DNA of 64,000 nt. It comes from Leptidea sinapis (taxonomy: Eukaryota > Arthropoda > Insecta > Lepidoptera > Pieridae). The translations under genes and the position numbers were made by a program. The stretch covers positions 13,358,001 to 13,422,000 of the forward strand of contig NC_066281.1 of assembly GCF_905404315.1 (NCBI RefSeq). The letters run 5' to 3'. Positions 1 to 12,085 of the stretch are shown in pieces (position 1 is the stretch's first letter; every line of letters starts with the position of its first letter). Under the pieces are notes generated by a model. The model did not search any database and was not told where the DNA came from. It was given only the letters and a program-made list of their open reading frames with translations.

Positions 1-354
1 AAATGGTGTGATGGTTTCTGACTTATTGAATCATTAAGAAGCCTAATTAGAAACGCATTTAGGAAGGTGTTACAATAAGTTACTAATTTCTGTCGATCGT
101 GGCTCTCGTTTGTGAAGGACGTATTAAAGTTTTCGCTTGTGTTCCCGAATAACAGTAATAACCCAACAAGTTTCAGGGATAAATTTTGTCCGCAGGGGTA
201 ATATTAAAGAACTGTATTTTAAATCTTGATGTGAAATTTCTGTTGCAATAAATCTTAGTGTTACGACCAATCTTTCCTTTCCACTAAAACTGTCGCGTAG
301 GATAGTATCTTGCCTTAAAATAAACGGTGTTATAAGATTTAGTAATCATATTAA
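1..354. other. No gene seen
   Basis: AT-rich, no supported coding region. Nothing recognisable before the LINE-tail repeat that starts near 355. Confidence 0.5.
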
Positions 355-625
355 TTATCAAATTTATTATTTAATATCCTATGGGCGATCGCTCCATTCC
401 CAATCTGTGGTATCACTAAGAAAGGCATTTATGTTATAGTAACCTTTGCCACACAAACGATAATTAACAATTCTTTTTGATTTCGTAATATATTTGTTTT
501 GAACATTTTCTGTAATCTTGTTGTACAAGCATATACATCGCCCCACAAAAGACTTACTAACTCGACTTGACCGAGAATTTGAATTATAAGTTTATGTTTA
601 TTCCTGGTTAGCATTTGGATTTTTA
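355..625 (-). mobile_element. LINE 3'-terminal fragment (repeat family A)
   Basis: Shares long near-identical blocks with 3140-3460, 6110-6240, 22270-22640, 38605-38990 and 61490-61700 (for example the acaatt..ttttgaatttcgtaat and ttgtacaagcat segments). The best-preserved copy, at 3200-3370, encodes an RT C-terminal-like peptide ([12 protein letters not shown].. KFKR..GYYSINDFLND), so this is the 3' end of a non-LTR retrotransposon. Confidence 0.7.
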
Positions 626-1615
626 TTTTTGTTTAGAGGTTGTAATTTTTCTTGAAAACTGTGCATTATTTTGTAATAAGATTAGTAGCACTATTATCGT
701 GGACCAAAGCTCCATCAACTATAATTTATAGAAATTGGTTAGGTTAGGTTATGTTAGAACAGTTAAAACAACCAGAAACTAATTCTAGGCCTATCTTTCC
801 CAACCCTTAAAAATGTCACAATTAGAGGTAAGGTTATAATATTTATAATGCTTTTTTCTCTGGAACGGTGCATTACCTTGTAATAAGAGTGGTAGCATTA
901 TAATTGTGGACAAATGTCCATCAATTACAATATTTTTTCTCATAATTCGTGCTACAGGATACTAAGTTTTAACCTTTAGTTTCTTATAACACAGAATACG
1001 GATATTTATAGACATTTATGTTTAATGTTATAATATGTTCATAATAGTCAGTCACATATTTTGTATTTAAATTCTCGAATTATGTTTATACGCCGCTAAA
1101 TGTAACGGTTCACAAGATACTCTATGGACACAGCATTTGAAGACGCATAAAACACTTGAAATCCATTATACATAATTGCCGAACATAATAATGTCGGTCT
1201 AAATTATCTGTCAAAGATTGTCCCTTTATTGACCCAAAAGGCGCGTACCCGTTCCCATAACATTCTTTATGATGTTTTAAATACATTTACGGCTGTTACT
1301 ATCCATCGTATCTTTTTATAAATTTAGTACTAAAAACGTTTAGTAAGTAAAACTTATTTTTGTTATTTTTATAACAATAAACCATTTCAAAGTTCAAGTT
1401 CAAATCATTCTGGTTCAATTTAAATTTTATCTCAAACTCTAATGCTTTTATTCAAAATATTATGAATTTAAGATCAAATCAAATCGAAATCACTTTATTC
1501 ATGAATAAATAATTCAATCGTCAAATACTCAATGACTTACACGACAAAGTTAAAGATATAAAAGTAAATTTAGTTAATTTAACTTATTGAGTTACAGTAT
1601 ACATCAATTCATATA
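626..1615. other. Intergenic AT-rich DNA
   Basis: No ORF with recognisable homology. Two partly similar blocks occur around 640-720 and 840-920 (..ttgtaataaga.tagtagcac/cattat..gtgga), suggesting an old local duplication. Confidence 0.4.
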
Positions 1616-1617
1616 AA

Positions 1618-1885
1618 GTACTAGCTGACCCAGCAAACGTTGTATTGCCGATATTAAAATCGCGATACAAAAATAACTGTTGATGTTGATTTTTTAATGC
1701 TGACTCATAATCAAACAAATTAAAAAAAAAATCGTGTGGAGCACCCTTAACATTTAGGGGGATAAAATAGATGTTGTCCGATTCTCAGACCTACCCAATA
1801 TGCACTCAACATTTCATGAGAATCGGTAAAGCCGTTTCGGAGGAGTTCAATGTTTAACACCATGACACGAGAATTTTATATATTA
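1618..1885. mobile_element. Dispersed repeat (ctagctgacccagcaaacg type)
   Basis: Starts ctagctgacccagcaaacgt and contains the gaatcggtaaagccgtttcgg block ending in gacacgagaattttatat. A related copy in inverse orientation lies at 32990-33105 (..acgtttgccgggtcagccgg). This type of repeat is common in Lepidoptera; its class is not decided here. Confidence 0.6.
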
Positions 1886-2235
1886 GATAATATATTATGT
1901 ATATTAAGAACTCAACCAAATAACAAAAACGAATGTGTAACTACATATTATGCAATTAATACAATATTTTTATAAGTTTAACAGAACATATTGTGGCACG
2001 TCGTCACACTTGGTCAAGACTGGCTGAGTGCGCCCTTGAGCGTAGTGTTAGTTGCCGCACTTTGCGACTATGCCTGCGGTATCTAGTTGGAGCGCAGCGT
2101 AGACCAATCTTTATTCTAAGGTTAAAACCCATTCGAAAAAAAATTGCGTCAGAGTAAGACTTGAGAACGGCGCATGAAGCTCTACTACGAAACCCTTTCT
2201 TTTAATAAAATTGCATTACAATAACATTGATTAAT

Positions 2236-2551
2236 TAACGGCCGTTCCAAATATTCAGTCTATCTCTTACTTGAGATAAAAAACGTAACTATCGTTGACT
2301 TTTCTGTCACAATAAACTTATCGGCGGTAACTCACCTGATCCGTACACGCTGTCTGTCAATGGGATGACGTATAGCTTACCAGCGATAGAAGTTTGTATG
2401 GAAATTGCAATTTACGCGTCCCAATATAAGGCGATAAGAATGACTTATCGGGTATATTGGGACAGCTTCAGATTATTGACAACTAATTACTAACAGTAGA
2501 AGGTAATTATTTATCTCTATCTATAGATTAGTATATTGGGAACGGCCGTTA
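2236..2551. mobile_element. MITE with ACGGCCGT palindromic ends, copy 1
   Basis: Begins taacggccgttcc and ends ggaacggccgtta, inverted terminal repeats of at least 13 bp that extend imperfectly inward. It is nearly collinear over its whole length with 32243-32556. No ORF. A related half element lies near 32672-32810. Confidence 0.85.
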
Positions 2552-3139
2552 GTGACCTGCGGGCAGTCGTTCCATTCCACAAAAGGTGCTATCATTGTCG
2601 GAGGAATGATAAGTCTAAGCTGTGTATAAGTCTAATTTTTTAGCATTTCTTTTGGATTATTCTGCTATATACTCCATTGAATTTTGTACCTTTTCTGGAA
2701 TTATATTGTATTAAAATTATAGAGGTAAGTACTACGGTTTCTACCTAAATTTAACACACAGAAAACATATTCGACTACATAATAATTACATTATTATCGA
2801 CCATGAAGCACCGGCGACCCCGCACCTGAACAAATAGTTAAACTGATCAATTTAAAATAATGAATCTTCGTCTATTGTTTTGCTTACCCTATTTATATGA
2901 AATTATTATTTATATATGATCAATATATTATAAACATACTATACTTAATATAAATTAACAAATTAATCATCCTGGTACTGGAGATATGTCACTTACATTG
3001 GCGCATTGTTGATCGCGCGACCAAGGACATCTCCAGAGCATTTTTCAAACGTTCAAGTAAAAACCTACTAAGTTTCCTTGACGGTTTCCAAAACTCTAAG
3101 CGCGAAAAGCCTATTAGTTTTCACATTGTTCACTGTGAC

Positions 3140-3460
3140 AATCATAATGTTAACACGAGGAACAAACATAAACTTGTTATGCCTACTACTCGGTTAACTC
3201 GAATTAGTAAGTCTTTTATTGGGCGATGAATATGCTTCTACAATATGATCCCAGAAAATGTACAAAACAAATGTGTTACGAAATTTAAAAGAATTGTTAA
3301 AAAACGTTTGTCTGGGAAAGGTTACTATAGCATAAACGATTTTCTTAATGATACCACAGACTGGCAATGAAGCTAACACCCTCAGGCTCTTTAATTATAA
3401 ATGTTTATTATAAAAAAAAACCCTCTGACTTTCTTGCTCCCGTTCTTCTCAGGACTGAGG
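3140..3460 (+). mobile_element. LINE 3'-terminal fragment, best family A copy
   Basis: Encodes on the plus strand, around 3220-3370, [36 protein letters not shown], the C-terminal tail of a jockey/CR1-like reverse transcriptase, followed by stop, the ctctttaattataaatgtttatt tail and an A-run. Confidence 0.75.
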
Positions 3461-4690
3461 CACTCTATTTTGAATGGGTGGTTGTTTTTGAAGATGAATA
3501 AGTGATTTAGAATAAATATATGATTTTGAATTGTGAGCGATAGTCCCTTGTCTCGCTGTTTCAGATTATAATTACGTGCCACAGATACGGTCACGCGAGT
3601 GACGCGGGTCGAGGGTACGCATGCGTTTGATGGTAGAGCCAATCGAAACGGGACTGCTGGCTCAGAACATCAGGTAGTGTATATGAGCAGCGGACTCGTG
3701 GAGCTTGAACATTGAAAGAACTAAACTATGATTATAGGAATCTCCGACCGGAATAGAGTCCGAATGTTGGGATACGAAATACCCCTACACTTAATTTACT
3801 ATTTTCTCAACAGACTTCACAAAAGTAAAGTAAATCGAAGTAAATTGTATATTTATTCAAACAAAACAAATATTATAACTATATTTACAATACTATTATT
3901 ACATAAAATAAGAACTATCACTACGGGGAAGCGTACCAAGAATACTGGCAGAATTTCCACGTTGGATAGCTACTAGCTAGGCTGATCCGTTGACCGAAAT
4001 GGCTGCCAGCGCTTGGGTTGCCAGTAGCCCTTGTAACTTGAGTGAGTGAACTTCTTTTGGAAGCGCTGAGCGTGCGTTGAGCACTTTTTTCAAAGGGTAT
4101 TGTATGAGATCGAGCTGTCACGCTTATTGTCACTGCCGACATGTTCTCACGTCGTTCTCATGTCACTGTCGTTCAGATAAAGTCGACAAACGGTAGGATT
4201 GGAAGTAGCAAAATTTACCTGTAAAATACAAATAGAATTAAAATACTTATATTGTACATGTTACAATTTTACTAATATGAAACAAAAGTAATATTTGTAC
4301 TTCATGTTATTAATCTCTTCGTCATCTTATTAAACTTCATAGTTTTCACTTCGTGTGCTCTTACTTTCTTCTTACATCATTATAAAGACTGCTATTTGCG
4401 CAACCACTTGATTAGTAAGAGCCGCACAATTTTAATCGAGATCGGTTCAGCCGTTCTTGACAAAAGGGCATACAGAAATCACAGAGTTTGAAGAAAATGA
4501 AAAATTATAAAATGCAAGCTAAGTAGCTCTTAAAACTAATATTTATCAAAGACTCGTAAAATTGTTGTCTTTAGAGTCGGTTTACGGACAATAATTGTAC
4601 GTCATATGAAAACATTGATGAAAATTTTGCATACTTATATGAATTCAATTGAATTATCACTTAATTATTATTATTTTGAATAATACAAAG
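3461..4690. other. Intergenic, no supported gene
   Basis: Only short ORFs without recognisable motifs. 3600-3640 and 3985-4150 are slightly more GC-rich. Nothing further can be named. Confidence 0.4.
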
Positions 4691-5215
4691 GAGTTAATTG
4701 AAAATTACGACAACTCTGTGCTATTAGCAGCGTATATCACGAGTCAACGACTTGCGGGATCTGTCTATTTAGCTGCCTATGCTGGGAAGCATCTACCAGG
4801 GACTGAAAGGCCATCCATGAGAGTAGAATCTGAGATTTATCCGATTCTTTTTGAACAGTCTTGAAGAACTTAGACCCAGCCGGTTGAACAGCTTCCATGA
4901 ACCTGTTATTATACTCGTCCAAGTCAACGCAGTCACAGAGACATTCGAAGCAGTATGCTATTCGAATTGAATCGGGTTTTAGATCTGGATTGGTGGGGGT
5001 CGGAGCGTAGACTGCACCAGTCGAGACCACTCCAGTTTTGGATTGGTATTCTACATGCCTCTTACTATGCGGTGATGACTCCCCGTTTCCACTGAGTTGA
5101 TCACAGAGACATCGTAGAATATCTGTCTTTTGGTCGACACAATAAAGTCAATATCATTTTTGGTGGCTCCTTAGGGACTAATCCAATTGCGTTGTTCCAG
5201 CTTCATAATTAACGT
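4690..5215 (-). pseudogene. RTE-like LINE endonuclease/linker fragment
   Basis: Minus-strand reading gives a fragment with NDIDFIVSTKRQIFYDVSVIN, matching the end of the endonuclease domain of RTE-type LINEs (N-E-I-D-F/Y-I followed by a DVS strand). The open piece to 4737 then reads YAPTPTNPDLKPDSIRIAYC. Truncated at both ends. Confidence 0.6.
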
Positions 5216-5264
5216 AACGACAACGTTTATAAATTAAAATTCAAATATTTTAATTCAAAATAAG

Positions 5265-5510
5265 ATGTGATATCACTTATTGAAAGTTAAAAACTACCAC
5301 TCATTCGAAAAAGTATGCCTTAGACTTGAGAAGAACGGGCGCAACAAACTCAGGGGGCTTCTTTATTTTTTCATTAAAAAAATATGGTTACAATGTAATA
5401 TTGTTCAATAAATCTTATTATTTAGAAGCCTTAGGGCGGCCGCTCTAATCCCAATCTGTGGTATCATTAAGAAAGTATTTAATGTTATTTAAAACCTATA
5501 CCTTAACCAG
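5265..5510 (-). mobile_element. LINE 3' UTR fragment (family A related)
   Basis: Shares the ctaccactcattcgaaaaagtatgcc..agacttgagaagaacgggcgcaa block with 22280-22350 and 38620-38690, and the cccaatctgtggtatca..aagaaag block with 390-430. Confidence 0.6.
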
Positions 5511-6109
5511 GCCTGCCTCACTCCCCATGTAGGTATTGAAATCGTTAGTACGGGCGTCAGCCACGTCAACGGGGCTATCCACTCACGAGCGAGCAGCGCA
5601 AGCATTGTGCGTCACCTTCCGGTCCGACAGATCTTTTAAAAATTGAGAAATATAAATAAAGCAAAGCATATCGAAAGTCATTTCGATCCAAATTTCAATT
5701 TTTTAAACTTCCTAAAGACGCTGATGAATCTAATTTAGAGTGATTAGTAATATCTATAATGAAATTACCATTCATGCGAGCTGTTTATTTATTTCTTATA
5801 CTATGTCGTGGTCTTCCAAAGCATACATTACTATCTGCAACTAATGTAGGTTTGACAACGAAAGAATATTGACTTAAAATTACGATTACATACCTCTTTA
5901 TATTATAGAAATAACTGAGCTATTTTTATAAGATGACCTTATGACTAACGAACAACCCTTATGTCATCAGAAGAGGTAAGAGTCACGCGATACAAAAGAG
6001 AGACAACTTCAAGGTTAATTAAAATGTAGGTTAATTGTTCGATATGAATTACAACTTACTGTATGGCCGCAAGAGTCGATATCGCGGAGTAAGACTTTTG
6101 TACTTGTAC

Positions 6110-6240
6110 TATTATATATTCTTTGCCTTTACCACACAAACGCTTTTAACAATTCTTTTGAATTTCGTAATACATTTGTTTTGAACATTTTCTGGGATCT
6201 TGTTGTACAAGCATATTATTGGTACATCGCTATTATTTTT
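6110..6240 (-). mobile_element. LINE 3'-terminal fragment (family A)
   Basis: Matches 430-560 and 38800-38900 closely (cacacaaacg..aacaattcttttgaatttcgtaatacatttgttttgaacattttctgggatcttgt). Confidence 0.65.
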
Positions 6241-6274
6241 GCAAACAGGCGATGACTTCATGTAAGGACGCAGA

Positions 6275-6790
6275 ATTCAGGTCGACGGTTATTGCCTGAA
6301 CCAAAGCCCGTGAACGCTGGAGTTCCCCTAGGCTGTGTGGTTTTTTTTATGAAAATAAGGAACGAGACGAACAGGACCTTCATTTGATGGTAATAGATAC
6401 ACCCTGCCCATTACAATGCAGTGCCGCTCACGATTCTTGAAAAACCCCAAAAATTCTAGGGGCATTATAACTGCGCTCGTCACCTTGAGAGCTAAGATGT
6501 TAAGTCTCATTTGCCCAGTAATTTCACTAGCTACGGCGCCCTTCAGACCGAAACACAGTAATGTTTACACATTACTGCTTCACAGCAGAAATAGGCACCG
6601 TTTTCGGTACCCATAATCTAGCCGGCATCCTGTGCAAAGGAGCCTCCCACTGGTAAACTGGTGTTTCCTACATTGTTTTTTCTGCGTATCAATGATATGT
6701 TCGACGCCTCCAACATATGGACCGTGGTGCATGCAGGTCTACCTCGGTTTATCGTCGTTGGTTTTTTGTCATATAATTGTGGAAGAAATT
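6275..6790 (+). mobile_element. Decayed LINE RT fragment split by a nested repeat
   Basis: 6275-6340 matches 9793-9860 (gtcgacggttattgc..gtgaacgctggagt), and 6660-6755 matches the following part (tttcttctgcatatcaatgatatgttggac). The sequence between 6341 and 6659 is an unrelated inserted repeat. Confidence 0.7.
6341..6659 (-). mobile_element. Nested retroposon (family B, LINE/SINE 3'-end type)
   Basis: Begins with a T-run (poly-A on the minus strand) and ends ..ggagcctcccactggtaaact. Its close relative is 42252-42520; a partial copy is at 39085-39215, and a remnant at 53035-53110. The short flanking direct repeat gtgt fits a target-primed insertion into the LINE fragment. Confidence 0.75.
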
Positions 6791-7559
6791 CAACCATTTT
6801 ACCTTCTTATTTTGCTTTTTGATGGATGTACATACTCGTAGAATGTTTGTAATTAGCAGGACCGTACATAACATACTTTTATTATTTATACGCATACGAG
6901 TAAGAGGGTTGTGTTTTCTTTCATCAAGACATCTGCCAACAGTTCCATTGAGTCGTTGTTTGTTTAAATAATTTAATTCAATGTTAGTTCATCCATGTGT
7001 ACCTACACAGTAATACGATGCATCGCCGAGCTCTATTTTTAATGGCTACGTAAATGCTAATTGACTCTAATTGTGAATTCAGCTTCAATAGGTAGGAAGG
7101 TAAAGTAAATTTATTGACGAGGTCATATTAGTAGTTTAAGCCAATCAATGCCTATCGTTGTAGGCTTTTTGGCTGTGAGATAATAATTGTACAAATACAT
7201 TCATTACGTAACACATTAATTATTGTATTACCTACTTGTAAAAAATATTAAAGCAGTCTGCCCATGTAGATACATACCTTATCTACCAAATCTTGCACCT
7301 GGCACATTTTGTAGGACAAATGTGAATGTGACACTGGTGAGAAAAGTCGGACTAAGCGGACACTCCATGACCAGCGTCATTACTGTTGGATTATACACAT
7401 TATCCTCTACCACTCGCCTTAAAAATGAGAGCGCTCAAAAGTTTAAAGTGATACACTACTTTGACGTGAAAAAATATCCAATATTGCCAGAGAAAACAAA
7501 ATGAAGCTGAAAGTTATGCAGAAAATAGTCGGGCCATAAATAGTATCACATCGGCTACT

Positions 7560-7740
7560 ACAACGGCACAGGCATCCTATCCCAATCCCAAGTAACTACG
7601 CCAATGCAAAATTATGCACAGATCGCCTGCGTAGTATGTGGTACGTGACCCAAGCCGTTAAATTGTGCCCGTTAAAATCACCCAAGACTACGATTTCAGC
7701 TGAAGAGATCTGTGCAAGCACATCATCAATAACCGGAGGC
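7560..7740 (-). mobile_element. Inverted fragment of the adjacent LINE
   Basis: Its reverse complement matches the endonuclease part of the following LINE at about 8280-8460 (gctgaaatcgtagtcttggg..cacgtaccacagactacgcag). It ends directly at an 18-base C run (7750-7767). Confidence 0.75.
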
Positions 7741-7749
7741 CATTCCATT

Positions 7750-7767
7750 CCCCCCCCCCCCCCCCCC
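7750..7767. repeat. Poly-C tract
   Basis: Eighteen consecutive C residues at the junction between the inverted LINE fragment and the plus-strand LINE. Its length is likely to be unstable or hard to sequence. Confidence 0.9.
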
Positions 7768-10700
7768 AACAAAATATGAGAGCGGTATTGAAAGAGAAAC
7801 TATCCCAGGAGGGTACCGGATCTTGTAGAGCCGGAGAATCCCTCCCCGAGCATTCGCGCTCGGGCTGCCCCTCGTATTCTGGGGAGGGCACAGTACCGCG
7901 TATGTCACAGGGCAGCAACACCACGGCACCCCGCTCCACGCTTAACGTGGACTTTTGTAACATCCGGGGAATTCACTCCAACTTAAACGCCGTCCACCAC
8001 CACCTTGAGACGGCGCAGCCGGCCTTGTGTTTCCTTACGGAGACGCAGATATCTCGACCTAGCGATACGTCATATTTAACGTACCCCGGGTACAAAATTG
8101 AGCATAATTTCATGCCTCATGCCGGGGTATGTGTGTACGTTAGGGAGGATATCTGCTGTCGCCGTCTCGGCAATTTTGAGGGTAGGGACCTGTCTACTCT
8201 CTGGCTCCGCGTAGATTTAGAGGAACGCGTCCGCATCTATGCGTGTGTCTACAGGTCCCATAGTGGTAACGCAGAAACGGATCAACTCATGGGCTGCGTT
8301 CAAGCGGCATTTGATGACGTGCTTGCTCAGATTCCCTCCGCTGAAATCGTAGTCTTGGGTCATTTCAACGGGCACAATGCCGAATGGCTTGGATCACGTA
8401 CCACAGACTACGCAGGGCGATCTGTGCATAATTTTGCATTGGCGTATGGTCTGTCCCAATTGGTTGAGTCGCCAACGCGGCTCCCGGTTGTGGATAGCCA
8501 CATGCCGTCCTTATTGGATCTACATATCCCGATGGTTACCAGGTCTCTGTCGACGCCCCTTTCGGAACGTCCGACCATTGCCTGGTCAGGAGTGTAGTGC
8601 CTATCTGACGCCAACGTCGCAGACCACCAGCGACCCGCCGCGTTTGGCACTACAAGTCAGCAGATTGGGATAGGATGCGTTCTTTTTTTGCATCGTACCC
8701 TTGGGGCAGGGTTTGTTTCCCTTCGGATGATCCTAGTGCCTGCGCCGTTGCAGTAGCCGATGTGATACTGCAGGGCATGGATATTTTTATACCAAGCTCT
8801 GTAGTACCGATCGGTGGCAGATCACAGCCCTGGATCGATGCGTCAGTTAAAGCAGCATCTGACTGCAAAAAAGAGGCGTATCGAACTTGGGTTGCGGCGC
8901 TGGGTACAAAGGATCCGAACTGCAAAGTTCTTAAGAGGAAATATAACCGTGCCTCCAGATTTTTTAAGCGGCCCGTGCGAAGTTTAAGCACGTCGTCAAA
9001 ATCGGCGAGCAGCTTTCCAGTTACCCGACCGGAACACGCAAGTTCTGGTCGTTGTCGAAAGCTGCTCTTGGTAACTTCAACCAGCCGTCCATGCCGCCGT
9101 TGCACATGAGGAATGACACCCTGGCCCATACGGCAAAAGAGAAAGCCGAGCTCCTGTGCGCTCTTTTCGCCTCCAACTCGACACTTGACGACAACGGAAA
9201 AAGACCGCCGACCATCCCGCGGTGTCAGAAGTACAGTTCAGACAGAAAACTGTTAGGCGAGCTCTGTTTTCGTTGGACGTCAGGAAGTCGAGCGGGCCGG
9301 ATGGCATTTCTCCAATCGTGCTTAGAACGTGTGCCCCTGAGTTGACGTCGGTGCTAACGCGTTTATTCCGGCACTCTTATTCAAAAGGCGTTGTCCCTGA
9401 TTCATGGAAGTCAGCCCTTGTCCATCCGATCCCAAAAAAAGGAGACAGTTCGGATCCGGCAAACTACAGGCCTATTGCTATTACCTCCCTACTCTCCAAA
9501 ATCATGGAGAGCATAATTAACCGCCAGCTCTTGGTATACCTTGAGGGTCACCAGTTGATCAACGACCGGCAGTACGGCTTTCGCCATGGTCGGTCGACTG
9601 GCGATCTTCTGGTATACCTAACACATAGATGGGCGGCGGCTATTGAAAGCAAGGGGGAAGGCCTGACAGGATATAGCGAAGGCCTTTGATCGTGTATGGC
9701 ACAAGGCGCTCCTCGCAAAACTTCCATCATTTGGGCTTCCCGAGAGCTTATGCAAGTGGACCTCCAGCTTCCTCACTGGGCGCAGCATACAGGTCGTTGT
9801 CGACGGTTATTGCTCGAATCCCATGCCCGTGAACGCTGGAGTGCCCCAAGGTTGTGTGCTATCTCCCACGCTGTTTCTTCTGCATATCAATGATATGTTG
9901 GACACCGCCAACATGCATTGCTATGCACACGACAGCACTGGTGATGCCGTATACACGGGCCATGCAGGTCTCTCTCAGGAAAACGTCGAGCAGTGCCGGG
10001 AGAAACTTGTGTCTTCTATCGAGTCCTCTCTCGAGAAGGTCGCGGAATGGGGTAAGTTGAACCTTGTCCAATTAAACCCCCAGAAGACTCAAGTTTGCGC
10101 GTTTCCCACTAAAAAAACCCTATTTGCCGTATCATCGCTCTTCGAGAACACTTCCCTTTAAGCCTCGCCTAGTATCGGAATACTGGGTCTCGAAATCTCG
10201 AGCGATTGCCAATTTCTTGGTCATCTGGAGGGCAAAGCCAAATTGGCTTCGAAGAAACTGGGCGTCATAAATAGAGCACGGCAATACTTCAAGCCGGCCC
10301 ACATTCTAGCGCTCTACAAAGCGCAGGTCCGGCCTCACATGCAGTATTGCTGTCATTTCTGGTCTGGCGCACCCCAGTATCAGCTCGATCCATTTGACCG
10401 CGTGCACTGCAGAGCAGCTTGAATTGTCGGGGACCTAGCGCTCTGTGAACGGCTGGATCACTTGGCGTTGCGTAGAGACGTCGCTTCATTGTGTGTTTTC
10501 TACCGCATTTATCACGGGGAGTGTTCCGAAGAGCTGTTCAACCTGATTCCTGCCGCCGAATTTCACCTTCGCACGACACGCCACAAGTTACGATATCATC
10601 CCCACCATCTGGATGTGTGGTGGTCCTCCACAGTGCGGTTTTCAAGGAGCTTTCTTCCTCGCACTACGAAGCTGTGGAATGAGCTTCCTTGTGCGGTGTT

Positions 10701-10870
10701 TCCGGGACGATACGACATGGGTACCTTCAAGAAAAGCACGTACACCTTCCTTAAAGGCCGGCAACGCTCCTGTGAATCCTCTGGTGTTGCAAGAGAGTGT
10801 GGGCAGCGGTGATCACTTAACACCAGGTGACCCGTACGCTCGTTTGCCCTCCTATGAAAAAAAAAGCTCG
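7768..10870 (+). pseudogene. Decayed non-LTR retrotransposon (endonuclease-RT)
   Basis: Pieces in several frames: endonuclease 7776-8600 ([33 protein letters not shown], then SLLDL), linker 8675-9109, RT 9222-9690 ([43 protein letters not shown]), 9823-10161 ([13 protein letters not shown]; catalytic motif YAHD instead of YADD) and C-terminus 10462-10812. At least four frameshifts or stops plus the D-to-H change mean it is dead. It ends in an A-run near 10858. It is a sister of the element at 24850-28050 and nearly collinear at its 3' end with 47790-48460. Clade (jockey/CR1-like) not settled. Confidence 0.88.
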
Positions 10871-11029
10871 AACTTATAAAATTAATTTTGATGTTGTGAA
10901 CTCTACTTTTTAATGTAGGTATTGTAATTTTTACCATGTTGAAATTGCGCGTAGAGTTAGTTATTTAATTTTGCCACAACATAGAAAATGAAGGATAGAT
11001 TTAGGAGTGTAAATATGCAAAATGGAACA

Positions 11030-11812
11030 CGAGAGCTGCATACATGCGCAAACGCTAAAAGTAGCAGCCATTTAATGACCAGTGAGCAGTGGCACAAACA
11101 AAGTAAAGTTGAGAGGTTTCAAAGCGAGTGACAACTGACAAAACGAATTTTCATATTTGAAAGCAAATTTTCGGGCCAGCTAACAGATGGCACTACAGTC
11201 TTCTGAAAACGTCACTTTAAGGCGTCTGTCCCACCCCTGATTGTTACAATGAATTCAATTTCGCTCGAAAATTGCATTAAAATAATAAAACCAACTATGA
11301 AAATGGTGGTTCTGTTAAAATTACATTCCGTAAAATTCGTGATATTTTCGGACAACATAACTCAACAACTGGGGTTATCCTAAACCACCACATGGCGAAT
11401 TTGGCTTTGAAGCCTTACAAATCTTGTAAATTAGTGCAGGAATTGAAGCCGATCGACCATTCACATCGCCGTAGATTCGCTCAATTCATTCTGGAACAAC
11501 CCGATAGTTTTTCTAAAAAAATCATTTTTTCAGACAAAGCCCATTCACTTGTCAGGGTACATCAACAAGCAAAATTGCCGCTTTTGGGCTTCTTAAAAAT
11601 CCTACAGCGATTATTGAGAAGCCTTTGCATGCTCGACGTGTCACTGTATGGTGCGCTATGTGGTCTGGAGGCGTGATTGGGCCGTTTTTTTTCGAAGATG
11701 AGGCTGGAAATATGGTAACGGTTCAATGGATCACGCTATCGCGAGATGTTAATTACTCAACTCAATTTTGGCCTATCATTGATGACATGGATATCACTGA
11801 CATGTGGTTTTA
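11030..11812 (+). pseudogene. Mariner-superfamily transposase pseudogene, 5' part
   Basis: Frame-broken remnants read HMANLALKPYK, an RRRFAQFILEQ helix, FSDKAHS (in place of the usual DEAHF), QQAKLPLLG, then HARRVTVWCAMWSGGVIGPFFFED and MTWISLTC / DDMDITDMWF. This matches the IS630-Tc1-mariner transposase type with WCAxWSGGVIGPxFFE. It is interrupted at MWF by a LINE and resumes at 15109. Confidence 0.8.
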
Positions 11813-11814
11813 AC

Positions 11815-12084
11815 ACAGTAGCACAGTTACCCGAAGCTATCTATTTGTCGAGATTGGAGACTACGTGTACTGTTGAGGACGTCAAGGAGCACATAGAATC
11901 GAAGGGAGCACAAGCTATTGACGTTCTGATGTTACCACAGAGGAAAGAATTGGATTTTAGGTCCTTCAAGATTATTGTTGCGAAACAGAATCTGGACACA
12001 TTTTTAAGCACGGAGTTCTGGCCTGCAGACTTGGTTTTTAGAAAGTTTAGGGAACGTTTTTCTAACGTAATTAAAACTAATTAA
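11815..12084 (+). CDS. LINE ORF1 C-terminal fragment
   Basis: Reads NTVAQLPEAIYLSRLETTC, VEDVKEHIES, then FKIIVAKQNLDTFLSTEFWPADLVFRKFRERF. The FKI..LD..LS..FWP..V.FR.F pattern is one I associate with the C-terminus of LINE ORF1 (gag-like RNA-binding) proteins. The N-terminal part is missing because of 5' truncation. Its stop TAA is followed after a single base by the ORF2 ATG. Confidence 0.65.
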   Translation, partial: TVAQLPEAIYLSRLETTCTVEDVKEHIESKGAQAIDVLMLPQRKELDFRSFKIIVAKQNLDTFLSTEFWPADLVFRKFRERFSNVIKTN

Positions 12085-12085
12085 T

